From: Enterococcus innesii
GTDB taxonomy: Bacteria; Bacillota; Bacilli; Lactobacillales; Enterococcaceae
Direction of reading: 5' to 3'
Length of the DNA stretch: 64,000 bases
NCBI GenBank assembly: GCA_018982785.1
Contig: JAHHEN010000005.1
Span: 1-64,000, forward strand
Both the position numbers and the translations under genes were made by a program. Below, in pieces: positions 50,842 through 60,564 of this stretch. Position 1 is the stretch's first letter; each line of letters begins with the position of its first letter. The notes beneath the pieces are model-generated. The model had not been told where the DNA came from. It saw nothing but the letters and a program-made list of their open reading frames with translations, and ran no database searches.

Positions 50842-52572
50842 ATGATAAGCTTGTTACGCTACGCCAAGGATTATCGCAAACAGATTATTCTTGGTCCGTT
50901 TTTCAAATTTTTAGAAGCGGTGTTTGAATTGGTTCTGCCTTTGCAGATGGCCGCTTTAGTCGATGAGGGCCTACGGCAAAACAATTGGTTGAAGGTCGTT
51001 GAAATGACGATCTGGATGATCGTGATGTCCGTGGTGGGGATGATCTGTGCCGTCATCTGTCAGTATTATGCTTCCGTCGCTTCTCAAGGATTCGGGACAG
51101 AATTACGCAATCGCTTGATGAAAAAAATCAACACCCTTTCCCATAGCGAACTGAACTTATTCGGTACTGATACGTTGATTACTCGAATGACCAACGACAT
51201 CAATCAGATGCAGATTGCTTTGGCGATGCTGATTCGGCTGGTGGTCCGGGCGCCCTTCTTAAGTATCGGTTCCGTGATTATGGCCTTTGTCATTGATTGG
51301 CAAGCTGGCTTGATTTTCCTACTCGTCTTACCGCTCTTTTGTATCGTCTTATTCTGGATCATCGCCAAAACCGTGCCATTATATAAGAAAGTTCAAGTCC
51401 ATTTAGATGAGTTGAATGAGTTAGTGAGTCAAAATTTAAGCGGGATTCGGGTGATTCGAGCCTTTGCCCGCACAAAAACGGAAACAAAACGCTTTGATAA
51501 AGCAACTGATGATTTAAGTGATGTCTATTTACGGGTCACAAATCTGTCCGCTTTATTGACGCCTGCCATCACCTTGATCATGAATGTCGGCATTATCGCG
51601 TTGTTTTATATCGGTGGATTCAAAGTCAATATTGGCAATTTGCAGCAAGGACAAGTGCTGGCACTGGTCAATTACATGAATCAAATGCTCTTAGCGTTGA
51701 TCGTAGTTTCCAACTTAGTGATCATCTTTACCCGTGCAGCAGCATCAGGTTCACGGATCAACGAAGTGTTAGCCACTGAGCCGTCGATCGGCGATGAACT
51801 TTCAGAAGTCTTTATGGATCAGCCAAAAAACAACGTCGGAGCGATTCGCTTTGAACATGTGGATTTCCGCTTTTCAAAAGAATACGGGTTAGCTTTGAAA
51901 AACATTGATTTCCAAGTCGCACCGGGGTCTATTTTAGGTATCACTGGACCAACCGGTAGTGGGAAATCTGCCTTGACCCAATTGATCCCCCGCTTCTACG
52001 ATGTGGCAGATGGCAAAGTGATTGTTGACGGGCACGATGTGCGAAAATGGCCTTTACAGCAATTACGCCAAAAAATCGCCATGGTGCCTCAAACCGCCGT
52101 GCTGTTTACGGGAACGATTCGAGAAAACTTGCAATGGGGCAAAAAAGATGCTACCGATGAAGAATGCTGGCGCGCACTCGAAATCGCTCAAAGCCGTGAC
52201 TTCGTTGAAGCCTTGCCGCAGCAACTGGATACCCCGATTTTTGAAGGTGGCAAGAACTTTTCTGGGGGACAAAAACAACGGTTAACAATTGCCCGAGCAT
52301 TGATCGCTAAACCAGATATCTTGATTTTGGATGATTCTCTAAGCGCCCTTGACTATCAAACCGATCTTGATTTGCGGATGGCTTTAAAAGAAAGCATTCG
52401 TGGTACGGTCATCATTATCTCTCAACGGGTACGCTCTATCCAAGATGCGCAGCAGATCTTAGTCTTAGACCAAGGGAATTTGGTAGGCAAAGGGACCCAT
52501 GAAGAGCTGTTGGCATCTTCAAAAGAATACCAAGAAATCGTGGCATCACAGGCAGAGGAGGAAGAAGCATGA
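50842..52572 (+). CDS. Heterodimeric ABC exporter, subunit with degenerate ATP site
   Basis: The 576-residue half-transporter has six membrane helices (20-300), Walker A GPTGSGKSAL, Q-loop VPQTAVL, signature FSGGQKQRL and Walker B LILDDSLSALD. The residue after the Walker B Asp is Asp rather than catalytic Glu, the mark of the degenerate partner in BmrCD/LmrCD/EfrAB-type pairs. TAGGAGG precedes the ATG. It overlaps the next gene by ATGA. Likely exports drugs or lipophilic compounds. Confidence 0.9.
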   Translation: MISLLRYAKDYRKQIILGPFFKFLEAVFELVLPLQMAALVDEGLRQNNWLKVVEMTIWMIVMSVVGMICAVICQYYASVASQGFGTELRNRLMKKINTLSHSELNLFGTDTLITRMTNDINQMQIALAMLIRLVVRAPFLSIGSVIMAFVIDWQAGLIFLLVLPLFCIVLFWIIAKTVPLYKKVQVHLDELNELVSQNLSGIRVIRAFARTKTETKRFDKATDDLSDVYLRVTNLSALLTPAITLIMNVGIIALFYIGGFKVNIGNLQQGQVLALVNYMNQMLLALIVVSNLVIIFTRAAASGSRINEVLATEPSIGDELSEVFMDQPKNNVGAIRFEHVDFRFSKEYGLALKNIDFQVAPGSILGITGPTGSGKSALTQLIPRFYDVADGKVIVDGHDVRKWPLQQLRQKIAMVPQTAVLFTGTIRENLQWGKKDATDEECWRALEIAQSRDFVEALPQQLDTPIFEGGKNFSGGQKQRLTIARALIAKPDILILDDSLSALDYQTDLDLRMALKESIRGTVIIISQRVRSIQDAQQILVLDQGNLVGKGTHEELLASSKEYQEIVASQAEEEEA

Positions 52573-54321
52573 AAAAGAAATCATTCGATTGGTCGGCCTT
52601 TCGTCGCTACCTCCTTATTTGACTGCCTACGCGAAGGAAACTTGGGCGGCAGTTGTCCTCGGGATCGCTGCTGGTGTCTCCTCGGTTTATATGACATATC
52701 AGATCGGTCAAGCCGTCGATCAGCTGATAGGTGCCGATCAAGTGCAGTTCAGCGCCCTCTATCGTATTTTGCTTTTGTTTGCCGGAGTGGTCTTAGTGAC
52801 TGTGGTCAGTCAATGGTTGATCCAGCGACTAGGCAACCGCGTGGCGTATTTATCCGTCGCCGATTTGCGTAAAAAAGGCTTTGCTCATCTCAATACATTG
52901 CCGTTGCGCTATTATGACCAAAACTCCCACGGCAACATCGTCAGTCGCTTTACCAACGACATGGATAATATTTCCATTGCCGTCGCTGCAGTCTTTAACC
53001 AGTTGTTCTCTGGTATTTCGGTCGTCTTGATTGCCTTAGTCGTCATGCTGCAAATGAGTGTGCCCTTAACGTTGGTCGTATTGGTTTCGACCCCGATCAT
53101 CTTTTTGGTCAACTGGATCGTGGCACGAACGTCTCAATCGCATTTTGCTCGCCAACAAGAAATCGTCGGCGAAATTTCAGGCTTTGTTACGGAAATGATC
53201 GGCAATCAAAAAATCGTCAAAGCCTTTGATCGAGAAACCATCAACCAAAACCGTTTTGAAACGATCAACCAAGAATTGAATGTCCGAGGGCAAAAGGCAC
53301 AGTTTTCTTCTTCTTTGACCAATCCCCTTTCACGATTCGTCGATCACTTGGCGTATCTGTCAGTCGGCTTTGTCGGCGGTCTGCTTTACTTTTCTGGTTC
53401 AGGTGCTATCACGGTTGGGGTGATCTCCAGCTTTACGATCTATTCCAGTCAGTTTTCGAAACCATTCATTGAATTGTCGGGAATTACCACCCAGATCCAA
53501 ACGGCATTGGCTGGACTTTCCAGAACCTTTGAGCTACTGGATCAAGAGCCAGAAACAGCCGATGACCAAGAATCTCAATCACTGGGTGAGATCAAAGGCG
53601 AGATTGCCTTTGAGGAGGTGTCTTTTGCTTATGATCCTGTTCAAAAATTGATCGAAGATTTCACTTTTACTGCAAAACCTGGAGAAACCGTCGCGATCGT
53701 CGGAAAAACTGGTGCCGGTAAATCGACGTTAGTCAATTTATTGATGCGTTTCTACGATGTCGATAAAGGCGCGATCAAGATCGATGGTACCGATATTCGT
53801 CAGTTGAAACGAGAAGAATTACGGCAAAGCTTCGGAATGGTCTTGCAGGATACGTGGCTCTTTGATGCCTCTTTACGAGAAAATCTGCAATACGGCAATG
53901 ACACTGCCACAGATGAAGAAATCTACGATGCCTTAAAGCATGCCTATATGTATGAGTATGTGATGCGCTTACCAGAAACACTAGATACACCGATCGGTCA
54001 TCAAGGGATCAAGATCTCTGACGGGCAACGGCAGCTCTTGACGATCGCCCGCACGATGATCAGCAACCCACCCATGCTGATTTTGGATGAAGCAACCAGT
54101 TCGGTTGATACTCTGACTGAGAAAAAATTCAAGATGCTTTCTTGAAAATGATGGAAGGCAAAACCAGCTTTGTGATCGCCCATCGGTTATCAACGATTCG
54201 AGCAGCAGACAAGATCCTTGTAATGGATGCCGGTCAAATCGTGGAGCAAGGAACCCATGAAGAATTACTGGCAGAACAAGGCTATTACTATCGCCTGTAC
54301 CATGCTCAATTCCAACATTGA
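52569..54321 (+). CDS. Heterodimeric ABC exporter, catalytic subunit (two frameshifts)
   Basis: ATG 52569 overlaps the previous stop and follows [22 protein letters not shown] runs into a stop unless one base is added at 52610-52615, after which [14 protein letters not shown] continues. Walker [13 protein letters not shown] and Walker [12 protein letters not shown] with the canonical Glu are present, and the signature-like [10 protein letters not shown] is variant, matching a partner with one good site. A second missing A at 54122-54127 restores the H-loop ([10 protein letters not shown]) and stop at 54321, giving about 584 residues. Confidence 0.9.
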
Positions 54322-54333
54322 TCAGCCATACCA

Positions 54334-54382
54334 CAAACCCCCACCAGCTCAAAGAAAGACTCTTGAGTTGGCGGGGGTTGTT
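54334..54382. terminator. Terminator between convergent genes
   Basis: AACCCCCACCAGCTCAA pairs with TTGAGTTGGCGGGGGTT, apart from one mismatch, followed by TTTT. Confidence 0.75.
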
Positions 54383-54391
54383 TTGGTTGAT

Positions 54392-54664
54392 TTATTGGTT
54401 CCAAACATCGGCATATTCTGGTTTGCGTTCAAATTCTTTTTTGGCAAAGGGACACAAAGGAATGATTTTCTTTTGTTCTTTGCGGGCTTTTTCCACCCCT
54501 TTTGCCACTAATTTTTCTGCCAATCCTTGCCCCCGATAGGCAGGATCGACAAAGGTATGATCAATGATCATACGCGTTTCGCCCGCTTCCGACCAGGTCA
54601 TTTCACCGATTTCTTTGTCACCGTCTTTTAACACAAATCGAGCATTTTCTTCTAAGATTTCCAT
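54392..54664 (-). CDS. YjdJ-like small N-acetyltransferase
   Basis: The 90-residue minimal GNAT domain has IDHTFVDPAYRGQGLAEKLV (acetyl-CoA loop) and PLCPFAKKEFERKPEYADVW. It matches the YjdJ/GCN5-related short family. It is co-transcribed 13 bases after the ferredoxin-like gene, the same pair order as yjdI-yjdJ. Acceptor unknown. Confidence 0.85.
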   Translation of the reverse strand: MEILEENARFVLKDGDKEIGEMTWSEAGETRMIIDHTFVDPAYRGQGLAEKLVAKGVEKARKEQKKIIPLCPFAKKEFERKPEYADVWNQ

Positions 54665-54677
54665 GATTGTTCCTCCT

Positions 54678-54929
54678 TTAACACATACTTAATGCACCGC
54701 TTGGACAGGTATGGATCACTTGGGCCGCTTGGGCTGCTTCCCCATTATCAGGAATCACCCAGGGACGCCGTCCAACTTCAAAAATGGCGGGATTGCCCCG
54801 CACACAATTACCGCTGTGGGTGCAGATCTCTTTGTTGTAATAAATATCGATCGCTTCGCCACGATACTTCCGATATCCTGCAGCGATCAACCCTTCTTCT
54901 GTTTCATTTGCTAGTGGCTGTTCGTCCAT
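54678..54929 (-). CDS. YjdI-like divergent 4Fe-4S mono-cluster protein
   Basis: The 83-residue protein has the Fer4_19 pattern: KEICTHSGNC, then RRPWVIPDNG and HTCPSGALS. Cys at these places are the likely cluster ligands. ATG 54929 follows GGAGGG by about nine bases. Pairs with a YjdJ-like acetyltransferase; the function of the pair is unknown. Confidence 0.82.
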   Translation of the reverse strand: MDEQPLANETEEGLIAAGYRKYRGEAIDIYYNKEICTHSGNCVRGNPAIFEVGRRPWVIPDNGEAAQAAQVIHTCPSGALSMC

Positions 54930-55077
54930 GTTGAACACCCTCCTCTTACTGATTGTCAGAAGCAAACTGCCTGCCTCCTCCTTCATCATACGACTTCTCG
55001 AGAAAAAAATAAATCATTTGTTCTAAAATAGCCTCTCAGTTGCCGATCATTAATTAAAAGCTTGCGTTAACACAATA

Positions 55078-55121
55078 AAGCGCCCCGTCAAAACTTGCTA
55101 CTTTGACAGGACGCTTTTTTA
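55078..55121 (-). terminator. Terminator of the alpha-galactosidase gene region
   Basis: AAGCGCCCCGTCAAA and TTTGACAGGACGCTT arms with two mismatches and a T run on both strands. Confidence 0.65.
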
Positions 55122-57311
55122 TTCGTGAGGCGCTTTTGCAACAAAATGAAACCGCTGCGTGGCATAATCCCCGGCTAAATGAGGATCGATATACAACCCG
55201 AGCTGCATCAATTCATCGCCACCGAAGCTCTCTCCCCCACTTTGATAGATGAGGTCAGGATCAAGACCAGTCAGCTTTAAAGTAACCAGTGGTGCAGAGG
55301 CTTCAGCTAAGACTCGGAAGTAAAAGACGATCGCCTCTTTTTTATCTGGAGAAACATACAGCCAGGCGGCGTCATTGCCTTCATAAGGGCTGAGTAGACG
55401 AACAAAGCGGCCCAACTGCAGCAGGCGCCGATGTTTTTTATAAAAAGTGATTTGTTCTTTGATCTGCGCTTTTTCTTCTGCTGTCAGCTGTGTCAAATCA
55501 AGCTCATAGCCAAGCAAGCCGGACATCGCAGCATTGCCGCGAATCGCTAGATCCGTTGCCCGTTGGGTCTGATGGTTCGGGATCGCCGAGACATGCGCAC
55601 CCATGGTGGATGGCGGATAGACCAGACTGGTTCCGTATTGGATCTTCAAGCGGGCGATGGCGTCGGTGTTGTCGCTGGTCCAAATCTGCGGCATATAATA
55701 CAAAAAGCCAGCATCAAAGCGCCCACCGCCACCAGAACAGCCTTCAAACAGGATCGTTGGATAGGCAGTGGTCAGTTTCTCGAGGAACTCATACAAGCCT
55801 AGCAGATAGCGATGCGCGACCTCCCCTTGCTGGGCAGGATCGAGGAGCAAGGAATAGACATCCGACAGACTGCGGTTCATGTCCCATTTGATATAGTCGA
55901 TGGCGACCGTATCAAACAGTTGGGTTAACTGCTGATAGAGATGGTCTCTGACATCTTGTCGAGAAAAGTCCAACACATACTGACTGCGGCTTAGCGCCGG
56001 CTTGCGATTTGGTACTTGTAACAGCCAATCAGGGTGTTGTCGGTTCAGTTCACTGTCACCCGAAACCATTTCTGGTTCCAGCCAAAGACCGAATTGCAGC
56101 CCTTTGTCATGGACTTTTTGGGCAAATCCTGCCAAGCCAGAAGCTAGCTTGCCTTCGTTTTCAAACCAATCTCCTAATGAGGTTTGGTCATCTTCTCGCT
56201 GACCAAACCAGCCGTCATCCAAAACAAACAATTCGATTCCCAGCTCCTTGGCTTCATCAACGAGGGCATCTAGCTTTTCTTCATTGAAATCAAAGTACGT
56301 TGCTTCCCAGTTATTGATTAGGATCGGCCGTTCTTGCTTTTTGTATTTGCCCCGAATCAAATGCTCATCATAAAAGTCATGATAGGTGGCTGACAGCTGG
56401 TTCAAGCCAGCCTCACTATAAGCAATCACGGCTTCTGGGGCTTGAAAGCTTTCAGTTGGCGGCAATTGCCAGGCAAATTGATAGCTGTTGATCCCCATGA
56501 TCACACGGGTTTGTTGATAAGGATCTTTTTCGATGATGGTTTCATGGTTGCCGCTATACAGCAAGCTAAAACCAAAACATTCCCCAGCAAACTCCGTAGC
56601 ATTAGGTTCCAGCAAGACGGCAAAAGGATTTTGCTGATGGCTGCTGGACCCCCGCTTGCTGTCCAAACGCTTGATGCCGCGATTGATTGGTTCTCGGGTG
56701 ACTTGGCGTTCCTTCGCCCACGCCCCCGGCAAGTGGATCAAATCAAAGGGACGGTTAGGAAAATCCAGCGCTTGACTCGCTAGCTGTTCGATGGTAACAG
56801 GCTGGTTTCCGTGGTTGATCACTTTACTAGAGCGGACGATCACTGCCGCATCCTCAAAAATCGTGTAAAACAGCTGCAGTTCGAGTCCCGCCACATCATC
56901 TTTTAAGGACAGAATCAGTGTTTCGATCCCGTCGTCGGCACCATGTGTCTGAGGCAATCCTGCTAGGGCGGGTTTGCCTTGTTGAATCTGGTAATCACTA
57001 AAGACAAAATGGCTGACTCGGCTACCGTTAGACTGGCGAATCCTATAAGCTGCTTCTCGAAAATCTCCGAAGCCGTTGCCAGGAAATTCCATCATCAAGG
57101 TGTCTAATGAGAAAAGCCGGTCGCTGCTGTCTGGGGGATTGGGCGAAAAGGACCGATCAAGACGTGGATAACGATAGCCGCCAGAATAATGAGCGATTTT
57201 TTTTCCAAAATAAAGGTGTGCCACATTGCCCCCTTCTTCTATTTGTATGAGATAGCTGATTTGATCGTTGCTTAAATGAAAGACGTTTAATTGTTTGTCA
57301 AAAAGAATCAT
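55119..57311 (-). CDS. aga: Alpha-galactosidase, GH36
   Basis: The 730-residue enzyme is the full length of bacterial GH36. The catalytic domain has WEATYFDFNEEKL, LFVLDDGWFG, the nucleophile Asp in DYIKWDMNR and the acid/base Asp in WTSDNTDAI, with EGCSGGGGRFD between. It removes alpha-1,6-galactose from melibiose, raffinose and stachyose in the cytoplasm. It follows the sugar permease genes by 40 bases and is the last gene of the uptake operon in this window. Confidence 0.93.
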   Translation of the reverse strand: MILFDKQLNVFHLSNDQISYLIQIEEGGNVAHLYFGKKIAHYSGGYRYPRLDRSFSPNPPDSSDRLFSLDTLMMEFPGNGFGDFREAAYRIRQSNGSRVSHFVFSDYQIQQGKPALAGLPQTHGADDGIETLILSLKDDVAGLELQLFYTIFEDAAVIVRSSKVINHGNQPVTIEQLASQALDFPNRPFDLIHLPGAWAKERQVTREPINRGIKRLDSKRGSSSHQQNPFAVLLEPNATEFAGECFGFSLLYSGNHETIIEKDPYQQTRVIMGINSYQFAWQLPPTESFQAPEAVIAYSEAGLNQLSATYHDFYDEHLIRGKYKKQERPILINNWEATYFDFNEEKLDALVDEAKELGIELFVLDDGWFGQREDDQTSLGDWFENEGKLASGLAGFAQKVHDKGLQFGLWLEPEMVSGDSELNRQHPDWLLQVPNRKPALSRSQYVLDFSRQDVRDHLYQQLTQLFDTVAIDYIKWDMNRSLSDVYSLLLDPAQQGEVAHRYLLGLYEFLEKLTTAYPTILFEGCSGGGGRFDAGFLYYMPQIWTSDNTDAIARLKIQYGTSLVYPPSTMGAHVSAIPNHQTQRATDLAIRGNAAMSGLLGYELDLTQLTAEEKAQIKEQITFYKKHRRLLQLGRFVRLLSPYEGNDAAWLYVSPDKKEAIVFYFRVLAEASAPLVTLKLTGLDPDLIYQSGGESFGGDELMQLGLYIDPHLAGDYATQRFHFVAKAPHE

Positions 57312-57351
57312 ATCGTACCCTCTACTTTATAATTGTTCGCTGATACTCCGT

Positions 57352-58173
57352 TTATTTCACGGATCCCAGCATACCTTGGACAAATTGTTTTTGTAAAACG
57401 AAGAAAATGATGGCCGTTGGCAGTGTGGCGATCACAATGCCGCACATCATCATGCCATAATCAGGTGTATAAGAAGCACCCATAGCCGAAAGAACCAGTG
57501 GAACGGTCCGTTTGTCTGGTGATTGCAAGGCAACTAATGGCCACAAATAATTGTTCCAGCTGCCCATAAACGTAATGATCGCGGCAGCTGCATAAGTATT
57601 TTTAGCCGTCGGCATGTAGACTCTAAAGAAAATACTCAGTTCATTCAAGCCATCGATCCGAGCAGCTTCGACTAATTCTCTAGGGAATGCCTTGATGTTT
57701 TGGCGGAAAAAGAAAATCAAAAAGGCGGTACAGACCGAGGGCAAAATCACGACAGCGAAGGTATTGATCCCGATTGGTGTGCCGCTAAGCTTGCTGAACA
57801 TCCGATAGAGCGGGATCATTAGCGCGGCAAAAGGCACCATCATCGACAGCAATAGAATATTGAAGATACGGTCTTTGGTTTTCGTTCGATAGATCTCAAA
57901 GCCATACCCTGCCATGGAGGAGAACAACAGCGCAAAGACGGTCGTAATCACGGCAATCACTGCGGAATTGCCTAATGCCCGAGTAAAATTCAAATCGGAA
58001 GAAAAGAGATTTTGGAAGTTGATGACCAACTGATCGCCAATCATGATTTTTCCGGCAACGATATCAAAGGTTTGATTGGTCATCCCTAGGATCATCCAAA
58101 CAAATGGAAAAATAGAGATGAAAGCCAAAATCGCCAGAAAGACGTATTTTAAAGTGAGTGAGATTGTTTTCAA
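57352..58173 (-). CDS. msmG: Carbohydrate ABC permease (MsmG-type)
   Basis: The 273-residue protein has six helices and the EAA loop EAARIDGLNELSIFF that docks the shared ATPase. Overlaps the previous permease by ATGA. No MsmK-like ATPase is in the window, so a distant shared one is probable. Confidence 0.88.
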   Translation of the reverse strand: MKTISLTLKYVFLAILAFISIFPFVWMILGMTNQTFDIVAGKIMIGDQLVINFQNLFSSDLNFTRALGNSAVIAVITTVFALLFSSMAGYGFEIYRTKTKDRIFNILLLSMMVPFAALMIPLYRMFSKLSGTPIGINTFAVVILPSVCTAFLIFFFRQNIKAFPRELVEAARIDGLNELSIFFRVYMPTAKNTYAAAAIITFMGSWNNYLWPLVALQSPDKRTVPLVLSAMGASYTPDYGMMMCGIVIATLPTAIIFFVLQKQFVQGMLGSVK

Positions 58174-59045
58174 TTTTCTTTTCCTCCTATTTTCGTTTGG
58201 ATGATCGATAGGATCACGATCGCGATCACAATGACAAAGGAAACCGCGGCAGCATACCCAAAGTTTGGCGTGAATTTGTAACTCAAATTGTAGATGTATT
58301 GTGACAAGGTCGTCGTAGCATTGGCTGGTCCACCGCCAGTGATATTTTGAACTTCATCGAATAATTGCAGCGTACCGATCGTTGAAGTGATCGTGGTAAA
58401 TAGGATGATTGGACGCAAGTTGGGAATCGTGATTTTGAAGAATTGATCCCATTTTGAAGCGCCATCGATCTCTGCCGCTTCATAAATACTTGGATCGATA
58501 TTTTGCATGCCTGAGATGAAAAAGATCATATTGTAGCCGGTCCAACGCCAGGTGATGGCAAAAATGATCAGTACTTTTGCCCAAAAAGGATCCGTCAACC
58601 ACTGGATCGGTGCATCGATCAGGTGTAGCTGCGTCAAAAAGTTATTGACTAACCCGTTTGCCGAAAAGAGACTTTTCATGATCAAGGAATAAGAAACCAA
58701 GGATGTGATACATGGTAAGAACAAGGCGGTGCGGAATAGCCCTTTAAATTTCAATTTTTTGTCATTCAATATGTTCGATACGATCAGCGCCAAAAAGAGC
58801 ATGATCGGAACTTGGACTAATAAGTATAAAAACGTATTGCCAAACGCTTTTTTAAAGGTTGAGTCGCTCAACATTCGCTGATAGTTGCCAAGACCGTTAA
58901 AGGTCATCGCTGTTGGTGGTCCTGATTGGAATGACGTGAACAATGCCGAGACCATCGGAATAAAGACCAGCATCGTGATCAAAATGACGGGTAAGGTAAT
59001 AAAGGCATTGCCGTTTGCAAACCAATTTTTTGTTTTGTTTTTCAT
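58170..59045 (-). CDS. msmF: Carbohydrate ABC permease (MsmF-type)
   Basis: The 291-residue protein has six helices and the EAA loop EAAEIDGASKWDQFF. Partner of the MsmG-type permease. Lies 61 bases after the binding-protein gene. Confidence 0.88.
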   Translation of the reverse strand: MKNKTKNWFANGNAFITLPVILITMLVFIPMVSALFTSFQSGPPTAMTFNGLGNYQRMLSDSTFKKAFGNTFLYLLVQVPIMLFLALIVSNILNDKKLKFKGLFRTALFLPCITSLVSYSLIMKSLFSANGLVNNFLTQLHLIDAPIQWLTDPFWAKVLIIFAITWRWTGYNMIFFISGMQNIDPSIYEAAEIDGASKWDQFFKITIPNLRPIILFTTITSTIGTLQLFDEVQNITGGGPANATTTLSQYIYNLSYKFTPNFGYAAAVSFVIVIAIVILSIIQTKIGGKEN

Positions 59046-59106
59046 TGTAATTCCCCCTTAACACAGAAACTCGCGATCGCTCACGAGTTTCTGCAAAGTT
59101 GTTCGA

Positions 59107-60396
59107 TTAGTTTGCAATTTGTGCTTCCACTTGTGATTGTGCTTCTTCTAATACTTTATCGATGTCTTCGCCGTTGATCACTCGTTGCAAGCTTTCAGTC
59201 AAGACGGATTCAATGGCATAGGTGTGATTGCCGTAGTTCACGGCTGGAATTTCTTGTGACCATTGAGAGAAATCTTGGAAGACTTTTTGACCGCCATAGA
59301 AATCAAGCCCCGACGTATATTCTTCCGTTTCTTCTGCAGCATTCATGGTTGAAACCAAACCGATCTCGGTAGCTAATGTACCCATCAATTCTTTATTTGA
59401 AGCAAAGGTATTGGCTAAAAAGTCTTTGGCATTTTCTTCACCGTCAACCCCTTTGATCACGTACCAGCCTGCTCCACCGATGCTGGAGGCATTGACTGAA
59501 TTGCTGTTGCCAGCGATAGATGGGATTGGAGCGATCGCCCATTTGCCACTTTGATCTTCAGCGCCTTGAATCGTGCTGGAATACCACGCACCGGTTGGCG
59601 CAGAAGCAACATTCCCCGATTGAACGGCATTGACCCCGCCATCCCAATCAGAAACTTGTTCAACTAAGCCTTCATTCAACAATGTTGCTAAAACAGTAAG
59701 ACCGGCTTTGAAGGATTCATTGTCTTTGATGGTCACAGTGGAGCCATCTTCACCGGTATACCATTCGCCTGCCGATTGCATAATGATTCGTGCCAAGCCA
59801 AGATCGCTTGGGTCTAACGACATCATAGCGTGACCCGTTTTTTCTTTGACATCTTTGGCAATGCTGATAAAATCATCCCAAGTAATATCTTGAAGATCCG
59901 CTTGCTCATAGCCTGCATCGGTCAAATAATCTGTGCGGTAAAATAGTCCTGCGACGCCACTGTCAAAGGGCACCCCATAAATGACATCGTCGACTTTATT
60001 GACCGCAAATTTATAGCTGGAGAAATCCTCCTCATTCACGATATCCGTTAGATCACTAAACGCATCGGGATAAGAAGAAAGGTATCCTTGAATGCGGTAG
60101 TCTTCGATCAAAACGATATTTGGTAGTCCGTCCGTATTTCCAGATGCCAGACTCGTATTTAATTTTTGGACGATATCATCTTGCGACATCGTCACGACTT
60201 CCACATCGACATCTTGATTTTCATACACTTTTTTGGCTTCATTGACTGCCTTGATGTTGAAGGTCTCATCCCATGCCCAGACCGTGACTTTGTTTGAGGA
60301 CTCGCCGGAATCACCAGAGCTTGTGTTGCTGTTTCCGCAAGCCGCCAAAGTCAGCACTGCAGCCGCCGTTACCATCGATGCAAGTAGTTTTTTCAT
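59107..60396 (-). CDS. msmE: Sugar-binding lipoprotein (MsmE-type)
   Basis: The 429-residue solute-binding protein starts MKKLLASMVTAAAVLTLAAC, with the lipobox Cys at residue 20, then a Ser/Gly linker and the family 1 binding fold (KVTVWAWDETFN, ITWDDFISIAKDVKEKTG). With the alpha-galactosidase next to it, alpha-galactosides (melibiose/raffinose type) are the likely ligands. GAGGG precedes the ATG. Confidence 0.9.
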   Translation of the reverse strand: MKKLLASMVTAAAVLTLAACGNSNTSSGDSGESSNKVTVWAWDETFNIKAVNEAKKVYENQDVDVEVVTMSQDDIVQKLNTSLASGNTDGLPNIVLIEDYRIQGYLSSYPDAFSDLTDIVNEEDFSSYKFAVNKVDDVIYGVPFDSGVAGLFYRTDYLTDAGYEQADLQDITWDDFISIAKDVKEKTGHAMMSLDPSDLGLARIIMQSAGEWYTGEDGSTVTIKDNESFKAGLTVLATLLNEGLVEQVSDWDGGVNAVQSGNVASAPTGAWYSSTIQGAEDQSGKWAIAPIPSIAGNSNSVNASSIGGAGWYVIKGVDGEENAKDFLANTFASNKELMGTLATEIGLVSTMNAAEETEEYTSGLDFYGGQKVFQDFSQWSQEIPAVNYGNHTYAIESVLTESLQRVINGEDIDKVLEEAQSQVEAQIAN

Positions 60397-60429
60397 TTTT
60401 ATCCCTCTTTCCTTTTATTTACATGGCTA

Positions 60430-60459
60430 ACTATACACTGATTTTGTAACCGTATTCAA
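60430..60459 (-). promoter_or_regulatory. Promoter of the msm-type operon
   Basis: On the minus strand TTGAAT (60454-60459) and TATAGT (60430-60435) with 18-base spacing, 34 bases upstream of the msmE-like start. Confidence 0.55.
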
Positions 60460-60523
60460 TGAATATGAAAGAGCTTACTAAATTTGTCCAAAAATAGAAA
60501 AAAGTTACAATACCTTTCTTTTT

Positions 60524-60537
60524 TGAAAGCGTTTATA
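60524..60537 (+). promoter_or_regulatory. Catabolite-responsive element (cre) candidate
   Basis: TGAAAGCGTTTATA matches the CcpA consensus TGWAARCGYTWNCW at 13 of 14 positions. It overlaps TATAAT at 60534-60539, the likely -10 of the response-regulator gene, so CcpA would repress the two-component system and through it the sugar operon. Confidence 0.7.
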
Positions 60538-60564
60538 ATAAAGAAGAGATATAGGGGGGATACC

